Shown: positions 48,901-60,900 of the stretch, in pieces | Position numbering within the stretch: the first letter of the stretch is position 1 | Layout: every line of letters begins with the position of its first letter | Position numbers and translations under genes: made by a program | DNA from: Eopsaltria australis | Taxonomy: Eukaryota > Chordata > Aves > Passeriformes > Petroicidae | Assembly (NCBI GenBank): GCA_034509425.1 | Contig: JAVTVJ010000076.1 | Location: 3,286,001-3,350,000, forward strand | Direction of reading: 5' to 3' | DNA: 64,000 nt | The notes under the pieces: model-generated | What the model saw: the letters and a program-made list of their open reading frames with translations, nothing else | What the model was told of the DNA's origin: nothing | Databases searched by the model: none

Positions 48901-51900
48901 CCTCCTCTTTTCCTCCAGCATCTCCCACACAAGAGCTTAACAAATTTAACATTGTTTTACTGTTGAGCCTGCTCACTTGGGCTGTAGCCTTTGCTGGTGG
49001 TGATGCCTGAAGTCAGTGGTCCTTTGTGAGAAACTGCAACATTTTCTAAAGAATATAGGCAGCTGTGTGGCAATATGCTCATGTATATTTTTACAGGAGA
49101 AGTACAAAAGCTGAAGTTCATTGGGTTTATGTAGCTGAATAGTGCTCTACAGCACATTGATTGCTTAAATCCTGGATTACAAGTCTGTGTAAGCATTTGT
49201 TTCATGGTTCTTTAGCATTGCCCACATTTGGCAGAGAAAGCTGCATTTTTTCTCAGTGACATGCTGGTGATGGTGTAAAAATGAGGCAGTGTGTCTGATT
49301 GAACATTTTGTCTGAGGTTTAAATGGCTCCAAAGGCACATGCCTTTCCCTTTTTAACACTGAAGCCTATCAGAAAATGCAGGGGAAGTTTAAAAAATAGG
49401 TAAACAGCCTCTTCATACCAGCTTGAGTTTGAAAAGTATTACTGATGGTGCTTGCTGGAAATAAGAGAACTATTTTAATTATTTCTAGGACACCTGAAAG
49501 TATTTCTAGTTGTACGATTGGTTTATAGAGGCAGCTTTCTAAAAAGACAATGAAAGATGTATCAATGTCATCTTCAAATGGTGACACGCTGAACTTTAAT
49601 GTCAACTTCAAAGTTAAGGGGAAAAAGGAAAAAAGGAAAGGGAAAATGAAGAGAAAGAGCGTAGCAAGAAAAGAAAGGGAAAAAAACAAACAGTTCTAAA
49701 GAAAATAAAATATGTTAATCTCATATTACTTACCTATGGGGTTATCAGCAGAGGGGAAGTTCACCTGGCCAGTGTGGTGGTAGGTCTAGCAGAGACATGA
49801 GGTCTGTGCTCAGGAGGCACAGAGCTCACTCACCCCATGATACAGGTTTCCATCCTGCACCCTGTGTACTTCTGCTATTTTCAGAAATAGCCGAGAACTT
49901 TCCAAAGGCTGGAGGTGACTGGAGGTTAAAACTATCCTTCAGAGGCAGATTTACATATGACATTGCACACATGCTTCCCATGTGTATTCGGGCAGAAAGT
50001 CTTACACAGCAAAATATGGGAAAAGTCCTAGTGTGATTCATCTGTCTGCAGTGACAAGTGGTCTCCTCAGCTAGACTGTAGTCTCTAACTTATGTGATCT
50101 GATAAGATGAAGAATTATCAAGTGCATCACTGAAAATATTGCTAGTTTGTTGTTAAGTGAGTGGTCTCTGTGCAAGAGATAGGAACAGAAATTTTAAACA
50201 GCAAAATAATTAAGGCATCGTGTTTTTACAGATTACTCTGTTTTATTATAGCTCCCAAATGTCCCGTTATTTTAGATAACGTCTTGAGAAGTAACACAAG
50301 TGACACAGCCTCAGCATTGGGAAAACTGAATTTAAAAACACTTTTCTTCATGCATGTGGAATCTTAATTCTGTTTTCTTATTAAATAAGAAAAAAGCCCT
50401 CTTTATAAATTTATAGTAATGGGGCAAATTAAGCTTGGATTGAAAAAAATAAAAGACTTGTGTTGTTTAAAGTCCTTAGTATTCTGTGTTAAATTCAGGT
50501 AGCTATTGGAAAATGTGCCCACAATTCTGGTCACACAATATATATACCAAAGGAAAAGGGCAAGAATGGGACTGTATCTATCAAATAGTAGCAGTGACCC
50601 ACAGCTCATTTCAGTTATTCAATGAAATACCAATAGCCTTGAGAGACTGGATGTGCAAAGAATGTCTGTGACATTTCCAAAAAATTTGTAGACTTTTAAA
50701 TCAACCCTGAGGATGCTTTGTTTACTCTTTTGCCTTATGCTAATGGCCAGTTTCAATCTTTACTTTTTTAGATAATATGAATCACATTCTTTTAACTTTC
50801 TCAAGATGAGTTTGATTCTCTTAAAAATGTTATGAACATGTGTATTGGTTTTGCGTGGCCTGGCAGTTGCTAACACCAGGATGATGTCAAGGACAAATAT
50901 GCTACTGACACTTCCATCAGTGCATCATTTATATCAGAGTACCCGATTCTGGCCTCTCTTGGAGAGTGTTTAAGCCATCCAGCTAATCTGATACTGTATG
51001 GAAGTTCTTACATGGCAGGATTTTAGTCCAGCATTAAAAATCTCACACTTGTTTGGTTAATCTATTTTATTGATTTGGGATACCAATAGTAATGAAGAAA
51101 AGCAGTCCTCTTTTCTATCCTTAATGAGCTTCCTAAGTAAAAAATCTTCATAACTCAATGTGCAAAACTGTGGGGTTTTGTTATGAGTGCTTGACAACTA
51201 TCGGAATGGGCCAGATAGCTTACAGACCTTCTATAGATGTAAGCTTGTGTTAATTCATTTGGTATTAAAACAAGAAAGCACAGCTCATATATTATTCATT
51301 CCCTCCTCAGCTCATGCAAAAGATTTGATTTTCCCAGTTCATTGCCATATGATGAGAGATTCACCATCTACAGTGGAATACTGCCCCAAATATATTTTCA
51401 TGAAATTATGTTTCACTGGACAGTGAGTCTGCTAGAAATGGGCTGGGAACAATTGGTATATTGATCCAGGATAAAAAATGATTACCTATTTAGATGAAAA
51501 CCTGGTCCAATATAAAGATACAGATGATTTTGCAGGTACTCATTCAGGATCATGTTCTGAAGGGCATTGCAAGATCTGTGTCATCCAGGCTTTGGTTCAC
51601 ACGTTGCTGTCTGACATGGTGGTTTTGTCTCATTAGAAAATTCACATTTCTGATTGCCTAGAGCTTTGCCTCAGTCAGGGAATGATTTGCATATATCTGA
51701 CATTTGCGGAGGGAGGGAGCTTGTTTTGCAGATTTCATGAATCAGTGACCTGAACCATTGGGTCATGAAATGAAGAAATGAATATCCGCAAAGCGCAGCT
51801 CTGTTGGCTTTTTCATGCTGGGCATCAAATGCCTCTTTTAGGATTTTCCTTGTGGACCCACAGCATTCTAGCAGCAGGTCTTGGCTCTAAGCACCTCATA

Positions 51901-53250
51901 GAATGGAGGCATGGAAGGAGATACTCAGCATGTAGACTTTGTGTGCTGTCTTATCAGGCATTTTCCAAATCTTTTAAAGGCATAACAGAAAAGATGCAAC
52001 TTTACCAGGAAGGAAATCCAGCCTGCAGTCAGCCACTGTGCAAGGTTCTGAGCATCTCCTGGGAGCCTAGGGGTGTGTCAGCACTTCCTTGACCCTCTGG
52101 ACCTAATTAAAATCTCACTGGACTCAGCATCAGGGAGTAGTGCAAGAAAAGTTACCTTATGATTAACTAGCATTATATTAAGACGTGTGATGTCAGTGTG
52201 GAGAGGGGAAAGTATTATGCTTTGCTTATCCTGAGTAGTATGCTTAGTCTGGCTTCAGTAGCAGTGATTTTCCTAAATTTATCCCTAATAATCCAGGGAT
52301 AAAAGAATTAGACATTGGTGCCCATGGCTGCATTTCCCCAGGTGTGCTGGAAATGGGTGAGTGAATGTATGAGAAAAAAGCAATTTAAAATATACTCTTC
52401 TCTTCTCTTTGCAGAACTGTGAGATAGCAGAGCATTAGATCAATGCAAATGGGTGGAAAAGTATTATTAAAACATCAAGTTTTATTGCATACTTCGAAAA
52501 TTAGGTCTGCACCCATGTGTTAAATGCTGTTGAAACAGAGAGGGATGTATTAGTGGTCTTCCTTCTTGTTTTATAAATCATTCCTCATGCTAAACTTGTG
52601 CAGGCAAATTCTGTGGTTAATCTATATCAAGCTTTTCTTTTGAGTCAGGATTTAGAAGTTTGGTCTAATGTTGCTTTCTCACTGAAGGATTAGCTCATAG
52701 ATTAGCTCAGGGCTAACAGGTTTTTTCTTCATTGTATGTCTCTTAAGATCTGCAGCTCCCTTTTTTATGGGCTGAAGCCCACCTACCAGGCCCAAATTGG
52801 TCAGATACACTCTTTCAGGGTCCCTCTTTTGCCAGGCTCTGTGTTGGTGAAACAAAGAGTCATTGTGCAGAGTGCCCTGCTTTGCTAAATCTTTACATTT
52901 TTTAATGAATGTATCAATGTTTTAATCTTCTGCAGAAGCCACAGGAAATCTTTCACATTATTTGAATCTATTTTAGATATACAGAGCCTTTGTGTAATGT
53001 GAAGCATGTCTGCTTCAGTTCTGTATCATGTTTTTTGTAGCATGTGTAATACCCATCAGCTGCCAGACTGTTAATTTATGTCTGTAATGTTTGAGCACAC
53101 AGACATGCATGCACACACACACATTTTGCAGAGGTCTCATTTTCCTGCCTTCACAGCTAATCCAAGCTGAGAGTTGCATTTAGGGCAGGGGAGCATCTTA
53201 TTCCTCAGTTAGGAATGCATTGCATCTGAACTAAAATCCTTTTTGGGCAT
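45934..53250. other. Intron-like, no gene or named repeat seen
   Basis: All six frames are random-looking. A (TTTG)n run occurs near 46572-46590. AT-rich homeodomain-like words are dense near 48540-48720. No CR1, SINE, tRNA or small RNA was recognised. Confidence 0.5.
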
Positions 53251-53259
53251 AGAGATTTC

Positions 53260-53281
53260 CATACTAGGAAATCCTAGTATG
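53260..53281. repeat. Perfect 10-bp inverted repeat
   Basis: CATACTAGGA (53260-53269), spacer AA, then its exact reverse complement TCCTAGTATG (53272-53281). The loop is too tight for an RNA hairpin, so it reads as a near-continuous palindrome. It lies about 30 nt beyond the stop of the minus-strand frame at 53314, but no link is shown. Confidence 0.7.
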
Positions 53282-53313
53282 CCTTAATTAATCCATCATT
53301 TAGAAAAATGCCC

Positions 53314-54120
53314 TTAAACAAGATCTTCATCCATTTGTTTTTTCTCCCAGGGTGATTTGTTCTCAGCTGTTCTGAATTCAGGCTTGTTATTGCTAAAAAG
53401 AGTTGGTTCTGGGATTTTTTCACAGCAACTTCCCTTGCCACTACCATTTATATGCACCAAATCAAACCAGCCTGCAATACATTGTGTAGGGATCCTAGCA
53501 CCAAATCTCCAATTCCATTGTCCTGAGTGGACTTTGGGTTGGTTTGCCACATGCTCTTTGATCACAGGCTGATCACAGTGACCATGGGGTCTGACTGGAG
53601 ATGGTTCCCAGGACACACACTCTTTAAGCTGTCCCTTCCCCAGATCATCTTCATTTGTGAGCTCTTTGGCTGATATTTCCACGGGGGAAAAAACTGGAAC
53701 AGCTCTTTTCCTTTTGCAAGTACTTTTAGATTTTACTGCTTTCTCGACAGCTGCCTTTTTACCATCATGGTGAAGATAATCTTTATTCTTGAGGTCCAAT
53801 CCATTGAGTCAAACTGTCAGTCTAGAGTAACCTCATCTGGATTTCGTCAGTGCTCTGTCCTCTGATTTTGTTTTTTTGTCTTTTCCTTCTTAGTGCTCTT
53901 ATTATTCAGGGTTTTATAATTTCCAGTACTGGTGATACATTGAAAACTCAGCATTCCAAAAAACTGTGCACTTGATTAGAACCTTTTCCAAGTTCACAAT
54001 GAATACACATTTTCTTTGAGCCCCATCACATCTCAGTCTTCTCACTGTAGCCTGTAATGTCCTTCAATATAATGTATTTTCCCTCTTTTTCTGATCTTTT
54101 AGGTCTTTCCAACATCACCA
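53314..54120 (-). pseudogene. Protein-like minus-strand tract, possible decayed retrocopy
   Basis: On the minus strand an open run of about 164 codons ends at 53314. It has no convincing ATG and an in-frame stop just before it. It is lysine-rich, with a basic cluster (KSKSTCKRKR) followed by acidic and proline segments (SPVEISAKELTNEDDLG). Farther 5' on the same strand (about 54115-54030) another frame reads MLERPKRSEKEGKYIILKD and ends in a stop, and an SSTGNYK-like piece follows in another frame. The pattern is consistent with a frameshifted processed pseudogene. I recognise no parent protein, see no poly-A remnant and no target-site duplication. It may equally be chance openness. Confidence 0.22.
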
Positions 54121-56780
54121 CACTGACCCTCCACCATATAATCCTTAAACATTCATGTTGATAAAGAAAGATATCCCGGATAGGATAGGAAAACGTCAAG
54201 CAAAATCATGTTTTTGAAAAAATTGTGCCATTTGGGTTTTGTTTTTTGGGTTTTTTTTTCATTTGTAAAATAATTTGTTATGGGAAAAGTGCATCATTGT
54301 GTGAAATGTGCTGAAATAAGATTGGAGTTCTCAGCATAATTTGTAGCATGACACAAATTAAGGTATTTACTAGATACCTAGAGATAAGAAAACCCCTAAT
54401 TGGGTTGAAAATCAGTTTACTAAGCATAATTGACACATTTTTTCTCCCTAAATATATTATCACAGAACATAAGAATCCTAATGTTTTTGTTATCTGACTT
54501 CAGCTTGATAATAATCAGAGACCAAACAGTTATTTTGTTTTTTATGAAGATGTGATTTAAACAGAAAAGTACAAAGGCCCTGAAGCATCAAGTGCAAAGA
54601 AATCTGCCCTCAAAACCAGTAATTTTCTTTTCACAGCCTAACAAATTTCAGTTGTCAAGAAACAGATTAATCTCATCATTCTCAAATGTAATATTGTTGT
54701 TCGCTAATCTCTCATGATACAGAGACATTGAAAATGTTATCATAGCAGTCCTAGAGTACATTTTATGGTTTGGCAAAAAATAATACTTTCTTTGGCAAGG
54801 AATATTCCAAATATTCACAAGCAAGGATTAACATGAGCACTTGAGTGCAAAAATGTCAGAATCAAAATAATGAGTTATTTTTTCTCACATTCCCTGGGAA
54901 AGTAAAGAACACAAATATTGCTAATAGCAGTCTGTCGATCTATGGCTTTGACTTTTCTGAGACCAGCATGTTATCCTTAATCCAGATACCAGTAAATAAC
55001 ATTTTCTTCCAGAGCCTCAAATACATCTGGTTTTCCCTTTGAATCTTGTTTCCTTCCACTATCCTTCCAGATAGTTATTAAGGTGTTGTATAAACTAAAA
55101 CAAGTGTTCTTAATCCTCAGACAGTTATTTTAAAGACTTTATTGGGAAAAAAAACAGGGAGAATATAAACACACAGTTTTTTACATGGCCACACTTTTTA
55201 AAAACTCCAACATTTGATCACAGTTTTAAAAACACTTAGAAAAATTCTGCAAAATGATAAATTTTAGACCACACATTCCAGCCAAGCAGAGATAATGCTT
55301 TATTATCTGATACATCAAAGTATGCCAAAATGGCATGATTTCTGTTGACTGAGAGGGACAGAAGGCAGTGAGGGATGTGTGTTATCTTGGTCTCAATAGA
55401 CCATAATTTGTAGCAGAAGGAATCAAAATATTAACTGACACGTGAGGTTAATTTGCATTTACTCCTTATCCTCCTCACCAAAACCCTGTTGTTCAAATGG
55501 ACCTGCACAAACTCTCTCTGTGTAGCTTTGGACATATGTTTGTGGGATTGAATTGAATACTAAAGCCTGTTCTGTCTTTTCCACTGGCATTTACCAAGTA
55601 TATATACAGTTAAGGATCTTTCACTATTTTTGTTGCAATGCACTAAATACTGCCTGAGTGCAGTCTTCACTGCAGCACCTCAGCCAGGGAATGACATTTA
55701 AGAAGTAAAATAATACTTTCTTTGAATGCCTTCTCTTCAGGAGCTCAATCCTCATAATATCCGACTCTCAGTGTGAAAGTATCAATTGAAAGCTGTGGCT
55801 TTTTTAATAAAAAGAAGTCTGAAGTGTACAGAAGATGTATTATTTCTGCAGCCCTGGGAGGGTGCCTGATGATGGATCACAGTGGTGATGGGATGCCCAA
55901 CTTCCAGCAAGCTGCTCAGGTCCCAAAAGAAATCCTTGCTGCTGCAGCAGAGTGCTCAGCATGGGGCAGTCATTTATCCTGCTTCCTGACAAAGCACATT
56001 ACCCAGCTCAGAGCTGGGGGCTGTTTTCAGTACGTTGTTCAGTTCTTGCAGAGCTAATTTGGTGTCCCTTCCCTCTCCAGGCTGTAGCTAAGAGCTACCT
56101 CATGACCTCCTAACTTGAGGCACACCCCTGGTTTCTCTGGAGTGCAATACTCTCCACCAGCCCTTGAATGCCTAAAAAGCAGTAGCAGAATAAATTACAC
56201 ATTTTCTAGAGGTTATTGAGCACACATTCACATACCAACACAAGAACTGCATCTTGAACTTCACTTGATTGACAAACTGCCTCACTAAGCCTGTAAATCA
56301 GTTTTAGATGTTTTGTCATGTTAGTAATCTGTGGATTAGATCTGCTCCTAATACTCCATTTCTAAAACTGGATGCACTTTTGGAGAACAAGTTTGTTTAT
56401 ATTTTGTATGGAGTTTCTCAGAGGTAGCAGTGGCAGCCTGGGCTCCACATCATGAGCGGACATCTGCAGCAGTGACCCAGCATCTAACCATGGGGATTAG
56501 TGCATGGGGCTGGCATATCTGATTTGCCTGTGCCAAGGGATCACACCTCCTGCACTGGTCCTGGCAGGATGTACTTGTACTGTTCAAGACCTCCCATAAA
56601 TCAGGAGCTTTCTCACGGCTATTTCCAACAAACTACCCTGCCCCTTTAACACCTCCTCAGAGTCTCAAAAGCAAAGCAGCTCCTAAAACTATACTTTTTT
56701 CAATCTTTTCTGCTACAGGCCAACAGAGCAACTCATTAGAAGGACCCTTTCTGCTTCCTCCTTTTGCTCCCTTCACCTAG
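54121..56780. other. AT-rich intron-like, nothing recognised
   Basis: No repeat family, small RNA or credible open frame was seen. Octamer motif at 55451-55458 (reverse). T-rich tract near 54238-54260. Confidence 0.5.
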
Positions 56781-57420
56781 TGAGGGCTAATTGGAGGCCC
56801 ATAAATTGAATCCAGGGAAATTCACCGCCTTCTCCTATATATCAGTCCTGCACTACCAAATTTGGCATATTGTCACATGCAGTGTTTTATTGTCCCCCAG
56901 ACCACATTATCAGGAAGGCAGTCTCACAAAGGTTAATAGCATTACTTGGTTGTCTCTCCATCTGACATTCCTGCTCATCACTCTAAATCCAGGCACTTCA
57001 CCAGTCGCTTTAGACACCTCTGCTGCCATTAATTGGGTGCTGCTCGCCACTGACTTCAAACTCAATTCTATAAATTGTAACTACTAGGTGCTGATTGTCC
57101 CTGCTCTTAACTTTCATTTCACAACTGGGAGGAGTATGTGTGGGTTGATACACCTGTCTTTGCAGCCACACTCTGTGATATTTGCAGTCCAATTATCGGT
57201 CACCTTGGCCGTTTGTTCAGTCCAGCTGTCCTCCTGTTGGTGTGCTGTGTGTCAACACCTACCCCATACACTGCCCTAATGGGAAAATAAACAGTAAATT
57301 ATGAGCCTGTATAAATCCAATAAAGAGTGACTTTGGCTCCATAAACCATGGAAGTGAAACTGAAGCGCTTTATGCAGTTGCTAGTATCCCAGGATGGGAT
57401 TACTGCTCTGCAGTTTTTAG
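56780..57420. promoter_or_regulatory. Long candidate conserved non-coding block
   Basis: The stretch is even in composition, free of simple repeats and rich in homeodomain-type words (GGGCTAATTGG, CCATTAATTGGG, CCAATTATCGG), with CCATAAACCATGG at 57340-57352. No frame or repeat explains it. Its texture resembles developmental enhancers of neural genes, but that is inference; an alignment to other birds and mammals would settle it. Confidence 0.28.
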
Positions 57421-57864
57421 AGTGTCCCAGCTTACTTGAGTCAGACAAGATATCTATCTATAGAGGGCCTTGGTGCCCATGCAGTAAGAACATGAACCTT
57501 AAGGGCTATGCATGTTAAGATTTCTGTATTACATTTTCAAATCAATGGTTGTCATCAGTAGAAAGCAGTAAATTTATATTAATCATTCTTGATTAAATAT
57601 TTCCTTTCCGCAGATAAAACATGTGCTTCCTAAGCTCTACTCACATTTTACATTTTATTGACCCTTTGCACAGCAGTGAATGCCATCCTGTGGCTACAAA
57701 ACCCTAATGCATGTTAAAGACTAATTCTGCAGAAGAATCAAAGTGCTAAGAATATTTTAAAAGTTGTGATGTTTTAAAATTCCTCCCACACTGCAGGAGT
57801 AGAATACCATCTTATTATTATTCCAACACGTAAAGATCCCTTTCCAGGACTCCAGGCACTATGC

Positions 57865-57910
57865 AATTAATTAATTATAATAGTATTAATTAATTAATTA
57901 ATATTAATAA
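57865..57910. repeat. (ATTA)n AT-only microsatellite
   Basis: Two runs of TTAA/TAAT units (57865-57875 and 57884-57908) flank a short ATAATAGTA interruption. The tract is self-complementary and could form a cruciform. Confidence 0.9.
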
Positions 57911-60900
57911 CCTGAACATTTTAATGCGTTCCAAGTGTTACTCTGGGAAATTAAGGTTTTGGGACAGGATTTTTTTTTTCAACACATTTGGGGTATTAAA
58001 ACTTGGGTACAGCTTTTCTTGTTGTGTCGTTACCCCAAAATGATTTTGTTCCCATACACACACCTACTTATTTATGTTGGCAGTATGGTCTTGACACATT
58101 CTGAAAATTATTCGTATACATCACTGTTCACAGGATCACTGGCTATGAGTGTAACAGATTGAACCAACAGAAAAAAAAAAATACCATGCTGAAGAAAATA
58201 ATTGCGTGTGAAATTGCTGTTTCTTTAAAGCAAACAGAAAATCCCACATTTGCCTGGGTGCTAAATAAGATTATTCCCAGTCAGTTATCAGGCATACAGT
58301 GGTGATGCTGCAGTGGTGATCACCTTCCCCACCCTTCAGCTGAAGGCTCACAGCTTTTGGGTTCTCATGCAAAAAAAAAAGGTGGTTGGTCCAAGAATAT
58401 GAGTTTTAATTCAAAACTGGAATATTTTTTTTCCCATGCTGATTGATTCCCAACCAGCTTGTAAAATTGACCCCATGTCAATATAAATTGGGTAGTAGAT
58501 ATTTACAGGACATGTAAAATCAAAGACAAGTAGAGACTGAGATAATAAGGCTTGTCTGTGTTGCCTGTTAGATGAAAGTGTGATTAAATATGGCCCAATT
58601 AATGCCTGTTATCTGTCCAAATTGATTTGTAACAGAAAGTTGTGAAGTAGGCATCAAGAAGTCAAGTAGAACTTTTTATTACGAAAATCAAAGCAATTAG
58701 TGATGTGATTTACTTTAACCTGGTCTGACAAAGGAGGATGATACTGTCATTAGAACATCTGCCTTGGGAAGAATCCCAGCAACCAGCCTCCTTATTCATA
58801 CTTATCTCCTTCACCTTATTTTAATTACTTTTCTCACTGATTTTCTGCAAATTGTTATACTATTTTGTAAGATATTTTAGGATGGAATCCTCATCTGACT
58901 CCAAAAATTACTTTATTCAAATATGCATGAATAATTGCAGTGGTATTGTCCTCTAAGTTGATTAAAATTTTACTTTGCACCTCATTGATAACAAAAGAAA
59001 TGGCTATCAAAAACTTTGAATATCACAAAAAAATCTCATGTTCATTTTTTTCCTTTTTGATTAATGAGAACAGTCACTGCAACCTTCCTGAGTGACTATT
59101 CAGTAAAGTCATATAAATTTCTGAGGCCTAAACCATACATTTTTGCTCTTTGCAAATTCAGAATACCTCTACAGGATACTCAAAAATTGGGAACAGCCTG
59201 TATCGCTTAAAAGTCTGATTTGTATGATTTCTACCCAGCTACGAAATCAATTTTTTATTAATCAGTTTTCTAACTGGTAAGCTTTATTTTGAACATAAAA
59301 CTGTGGAAGCTTCATTTTTCACTGCATAAAAAAGCTGAATTGCATTTAAATGCCGGAGGCTACTTGTCAGTCTATCAGCTGAAAAACTGTCTTTGAAATG
59401 TTTTACCTGTGTGTGTGGATGGAGAGCACTCATTTCTTGGATATTCTGAAAAAACAGTGTAAGATGAAGATTGGGTATTTTCAGCATTACTGATGGGACA
59501 TAAAGACTTTTACATTAATATTAGTGGTTCTGGCTTTGCCTGTTTAGGTATTGATCAAAGGCTTATTGGTAAGTGATGAGTTCAAAGGTAGAGATTTTTT
59601 CAGGAGGGGGGTTGGGAGGGGTGGACACTAAATTTCTATCTGTAGTAAAATTGCAGAATTAATCACCAAAATTGTAGTTGCACAATGCACTTTCCTTCTG
59701 GGGCCAAACATCTTAGTAAACTTGCCCGAGCCTGACTTGGGGAGCTGGCATGCCTCTCCTCCTTTTGCTCTCCCATTGCCATCACTCACTGTCTGCCTTT
59801 TGGGGCGAGGGGGGTGTTTTCTTTTGGCGGTTCATTTTAGACCCTGATTATTTCAGTAGCCCTGTTCATAGCACAGATGCACAAACAGTTTATTGGTGGG
59901 TGGAGGTGGCTGCAAACAGATGACAGGGGAAGAACAAATGGCTGGAGGAGGAGCTGGAGATGGGGCTGGATGCATCTTAATCTGCCTTTGGGCCAGAGAC
60001 AAGGTGGTGTCATCCCCTTTTAGCACTACCAAGTGCTGCTTGGGGAAAAAAAAGAAAGTGTTACCTTTCGTTTGAAAATCCCTGGTTCTGCTTTATATAG
60101 CAGCACAGAATTTGTATGCTGTGTACCTATAAAGTAAATAAATTTAAGGAACTACAGTGGATATCTTTCATCTCATTGCTGGCCAAATAAACATTTTCCC
60201 TCCTCAGCAATAGCACTATTGTTTTAAGACTGACCATCACAGAGTCTCAGCTGAGGATGTTTCATCCAAGATGAGAAGTCAGGGGCTGTCAGCATGACAA
60301 AAACTGTTTAGAAGTAGGTTTTTATATTATAGTTCATTACACAAGATGATTATTTCCTTTGAAGACTGAAAGTTTTAGTTGAAGTTACTGCTTTGCTGTA
60401 ACAGGAGCTGCTGCCACAATATTTTTAAGGGTGTACAGAGCAAGCTCTTTCACACTAAGCCTTTTTTTAGAGGACCTTCAGCAGCTTGTACCATGTTAGC
60501 ACGAGGCAGTGCTGCTGACTTAGTGCCATATAGATGGGGGGCTATTGCCGCACACCTGCTCTGAATTTAAGAGGTTCTGCTGAAAGAGTTAGGAGTTAAT
60601 TCCTTGTCTGTTTTGATATCTGGGGACTTGTGCTGCAAACTGACACGGCTGCACACCCAAACAAGGTCATAAAGTAAATACTGTTGATTAGTTAACTCCA
60701 TGGTGACTAGTACTATAGCTTGATTAAATTTTGGCAGTAAATCAGCACAGATTTTTTGAGCAGAGCATGTCTGTTGATAGTTGAAATATAACATAAATTA
60801 TTAATACTAGGAAAATATCTTGGAAGCATGGATAACATATTGTGTCTTTATTAATAGCCAGAATGTTTTTCTTACATGATTACACATATTGACTGGTCTA

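Noticed and set aside
53260..53281. Palindrome as a transcription terminator of the minus-strand frame
   Set aside because: Stem-loop terminators of this kind are bacterial, and the 2-nt spacer does not form a proper RNA loop.
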